8,664 nt of DNA from Bacteroidales bacterium (lineage in GTDB: Bacteria; Bacteroidota; Bacteroidia; Bacteroidales; UBA932): the NCBI GenBank assembly GCA_017478685.1, contig JAFVDC010000191.1, positions 1 through 8,664 on the forward strand, given 5' to 3'. The notes beneath the pieces were generated by a model that had not been told where the DNA came from, did not search any database, and saw only the letters and a list, made by a program, of their open reading frames with translations. Numbering within the stretch: position 1 is the first letter of the stretch; every line of letters starts with the position of its first letter. Made by a program: the position numbers and the translations under genes. Below, one piece after another: positions 7,380 through 8,664 of this stretch.

Positions 7380-8664
7380 ATGAAGAACATCCGCAACTTT
7401 TGCATAATTGCCCACATAGACCACGGGAAGTCCACCCTGGCCGACCGCCTTCTGGAGCTTACGCAAACGCTGAGCGCCCGGGAGATGGAGAACCAGGTGC
7501 TTGACGACATGGACCTTGAAAGGGAGAAGGGCATTACCATCAAGAGCCACGCAATCCAGATGGATTACGTGAGGGGAGGGGAGACTTACCGTCTCAATCT
7601 CATCGACACTCCCGGCCACGTGGACTTCTCCTATGAGGTGTCGCGCTCCATTGCTTCCTGCGAGGGTGCGCTGCTTGTTGTGGACGCATCGCAGGGCATT
7701 CAGGCCCAGACCATCTCCAATCTTTATCAGGCAATAGACCATTCACTGGAGATAATTCCGGTGCTAAACAAGATAGACATGGACAGCGCCCAGCCGGAGG
7801 TTGTGGAAGACCAGATCTGCGACCTTCTTGGGTGTGACCCTTCGGATGTCCTGAGGGTTTCGGCCCGTACGGGAGAAGGCGTACAGGCGGTGCTGGATGC
7901 CATTGTTGACAAGATTCCGGCGCCCAAAGGGGATCCTTCGGCCCCGCTTCAGGCCCTTATCTTCGACTCCGTCTTCAATCAGTTCCGCGGCATAATTGCG
8001 TATTTCAAGGTGGTGAACGGCTGCCTTAAAACCGGGGACAAGGTAAAGTTCTTCTCTACCGGCAACGATTATGAGGCCGAAGAAGTCGGGAATCTCAAAC
8101 TTCGTCTGAACCCTACCGGGGAGGTCAGTGCCGGGGATGTGGGATACATCATTACAGGCATCAAGGCGGCCGTAGAGGTGAAGGTGGGAGACACCATTAC
8201 GCATGTGGAAACTCCTTGTTCTGAGGCTATTGCGGGGTTTGAGGAAGTGAAGCCAATGGTGTTTGCGGGCCTGTATCCCGTAGACGCCTCCAAGTTCGAG
8301 GAACTGCGCGCCACGCTGGAGAAATTCCAGCTCAACGACGCCTCGTTTACTTATGAGCCGGAGAGTTCGCTGGCCCTTGGCTTCGGCTTCCGCTGCGGCT
8401 TCCTGGGGCTTCTGCACCTTGAGATTGTGCAGGAGCGCCTGTTCAGGGAATTCAATATGGATGTCATTACCACCGTTCCCAACGTGTCGTATAAGGTGTA
8501 CACCACAAAAGGGGAGGTTGTGGACGTCCACAATCCTTCCGGGCTTCCGGCGCCGTCCGTTGTAGACCACATTGAGGAGCCTTATATCCGTGCCCAGATT
8601 ATCACTAAGGCCGATTTCTACGGCCCCATCATGAAGCTTTGCATGGATAAGAGGGGGACTCTTA
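7380..8664 (+). CDS. lepA: Elongation factor 4 (LepA), 3' end outside window
   Basis: Ribosome-binding translational GTPase (EF4/LepA), implicated in back-translocation and in initiation or 30S assembly. The window holds 428 full codons of about 595-600, without a stop. GTPase motifs are intact: AHIDHGKST (11-19), GITI (51-54), DTPGH (76-80) and NKID (130-133). The EF-G-like domains follow with family-typical stretches such as [59 protein letters not shown], given here in separate parts of the central region, and [13 protein letters not shown]. The missing part should include most of the LepA-specific C-terminal domain. The start at 7380 gives [16 protein letters not shown], as in E. coli LepA; an ATG at 7344 is in frame but precedes the predicted transcription start. 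No Shine-Dalgarno is visible. It is divergent from lolD. Confidence 0.97.
   Translation, partial: MKNIRNFCIIAHIDHGKSTLADRLLELTQTLSAREMENQVLDDMDLEREKGITIKSHAIQMDYVRGGETYRLNLIDTPGHVDFSYEVSRSIASCEGALLVVDASQGIQAQTISNLYQAIDHSLEIIPVLNKIDMDSAQPEVVEDQICDLLGCDPSDVLRVSARTGEGVQAVLDAIVDKIPAPKGDPSAPLQALIFDSVFNQFRGIIAYFKVVNGCLKTGDKVKFFSTGNDYEAEEVGNLKLRLNPTGEVSAGDVGYIITGIKAAVEVKVGDTITHVETPCSEAIAGFEEVKPMVFAGLYPVDASKFEELRATLEKFQLNDASFTYEPESSLALGFGFRCGFLGLLHLEIVQERLFREFNMDVITTVPNVSYKVYTTKGEVVDVHNPSGLPAPSVVDHIEEPYIRAQIITKADFYGPIMKLCMDKRGTL

Noticed and set aside
7764..8570. 268-codon open frame antisense to lepA
   Set aside because: It lies fully within lepA, whose motifs are intact; no domain or start signal is seen on the minus strand.
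1..8664. Search for CRISPR, mobile elements, tRNA, toxin-antitoxin or defence genes
   Set aside because: No direct repeat array, terminal inverted repeat, transposase, integrase or RNA gene was seen; all but the 82-bp lolD-lepA spacer and very short gaps is coding for known families.

Overview
The window comes from a member of the Bacteroidota, most likely Bacteroidales. The evidence is the xylB-xylA-xylE gene order, protein sequences close to Bacteroides-type homologues, few Shine-Dalgarno sites, and a divergent promoter pair matching the Bacteroidota consensus (TTTG, about 19-20 nt, TAnnTTTG). GC content looks above one half by eye, which is high for Bacteroides itself and fits other gut Bacteroidales lineages better. 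The genus cannot be fixed from this sequence.

Positions 1-6651 hold a tightly packed plus-strand operon for D-xylose use: xylulokinase (5' end outside the window), xylose isomerase, a XylE-type sugar/H+ symporter, an exported lipoprotein aldose 1-epimerase, and a transketolase split into N- and C-terminal subunits. Gaps are 3, -11, -4, 12 and 1 nt, so the genes are almost certainly co-transcribed and several are probably translationally coupled. The route reads: anomer equilibration outside the inner membrane, proton-driven uptake, isomerisation to xylulose, phosphorylation to xylulose 5-phosphate, then transketolase entry into the non-oxidative pentose phosphate pathway. The operon promoter and any regulator lie upstream of the window.

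Positions 6638-7297 hold a minus-strand ABC ATPase of the LolD/MacB type. Its 3' end overlaps the end of the transketolase gene by 14 bp. From 7380 to the window edge runs lepA (elongation factor 4) on the plus strand, without its last part. The 82-bp gap between lolD and lepA contains two back-to-back promoters whose -33 boxes form one palindrome.

No tRNA, rRNA, insertion sequence, CRISPR array, prophage or defence gene was seen. No wholly new system is apparent. The most unusual points are the shared promoter with a probably leaderless lolD transcript, a tktN/tktC junction that resembles a +1 frameshift site, and the extension of a xylose operon with an exported epimerase and a split transketolase.
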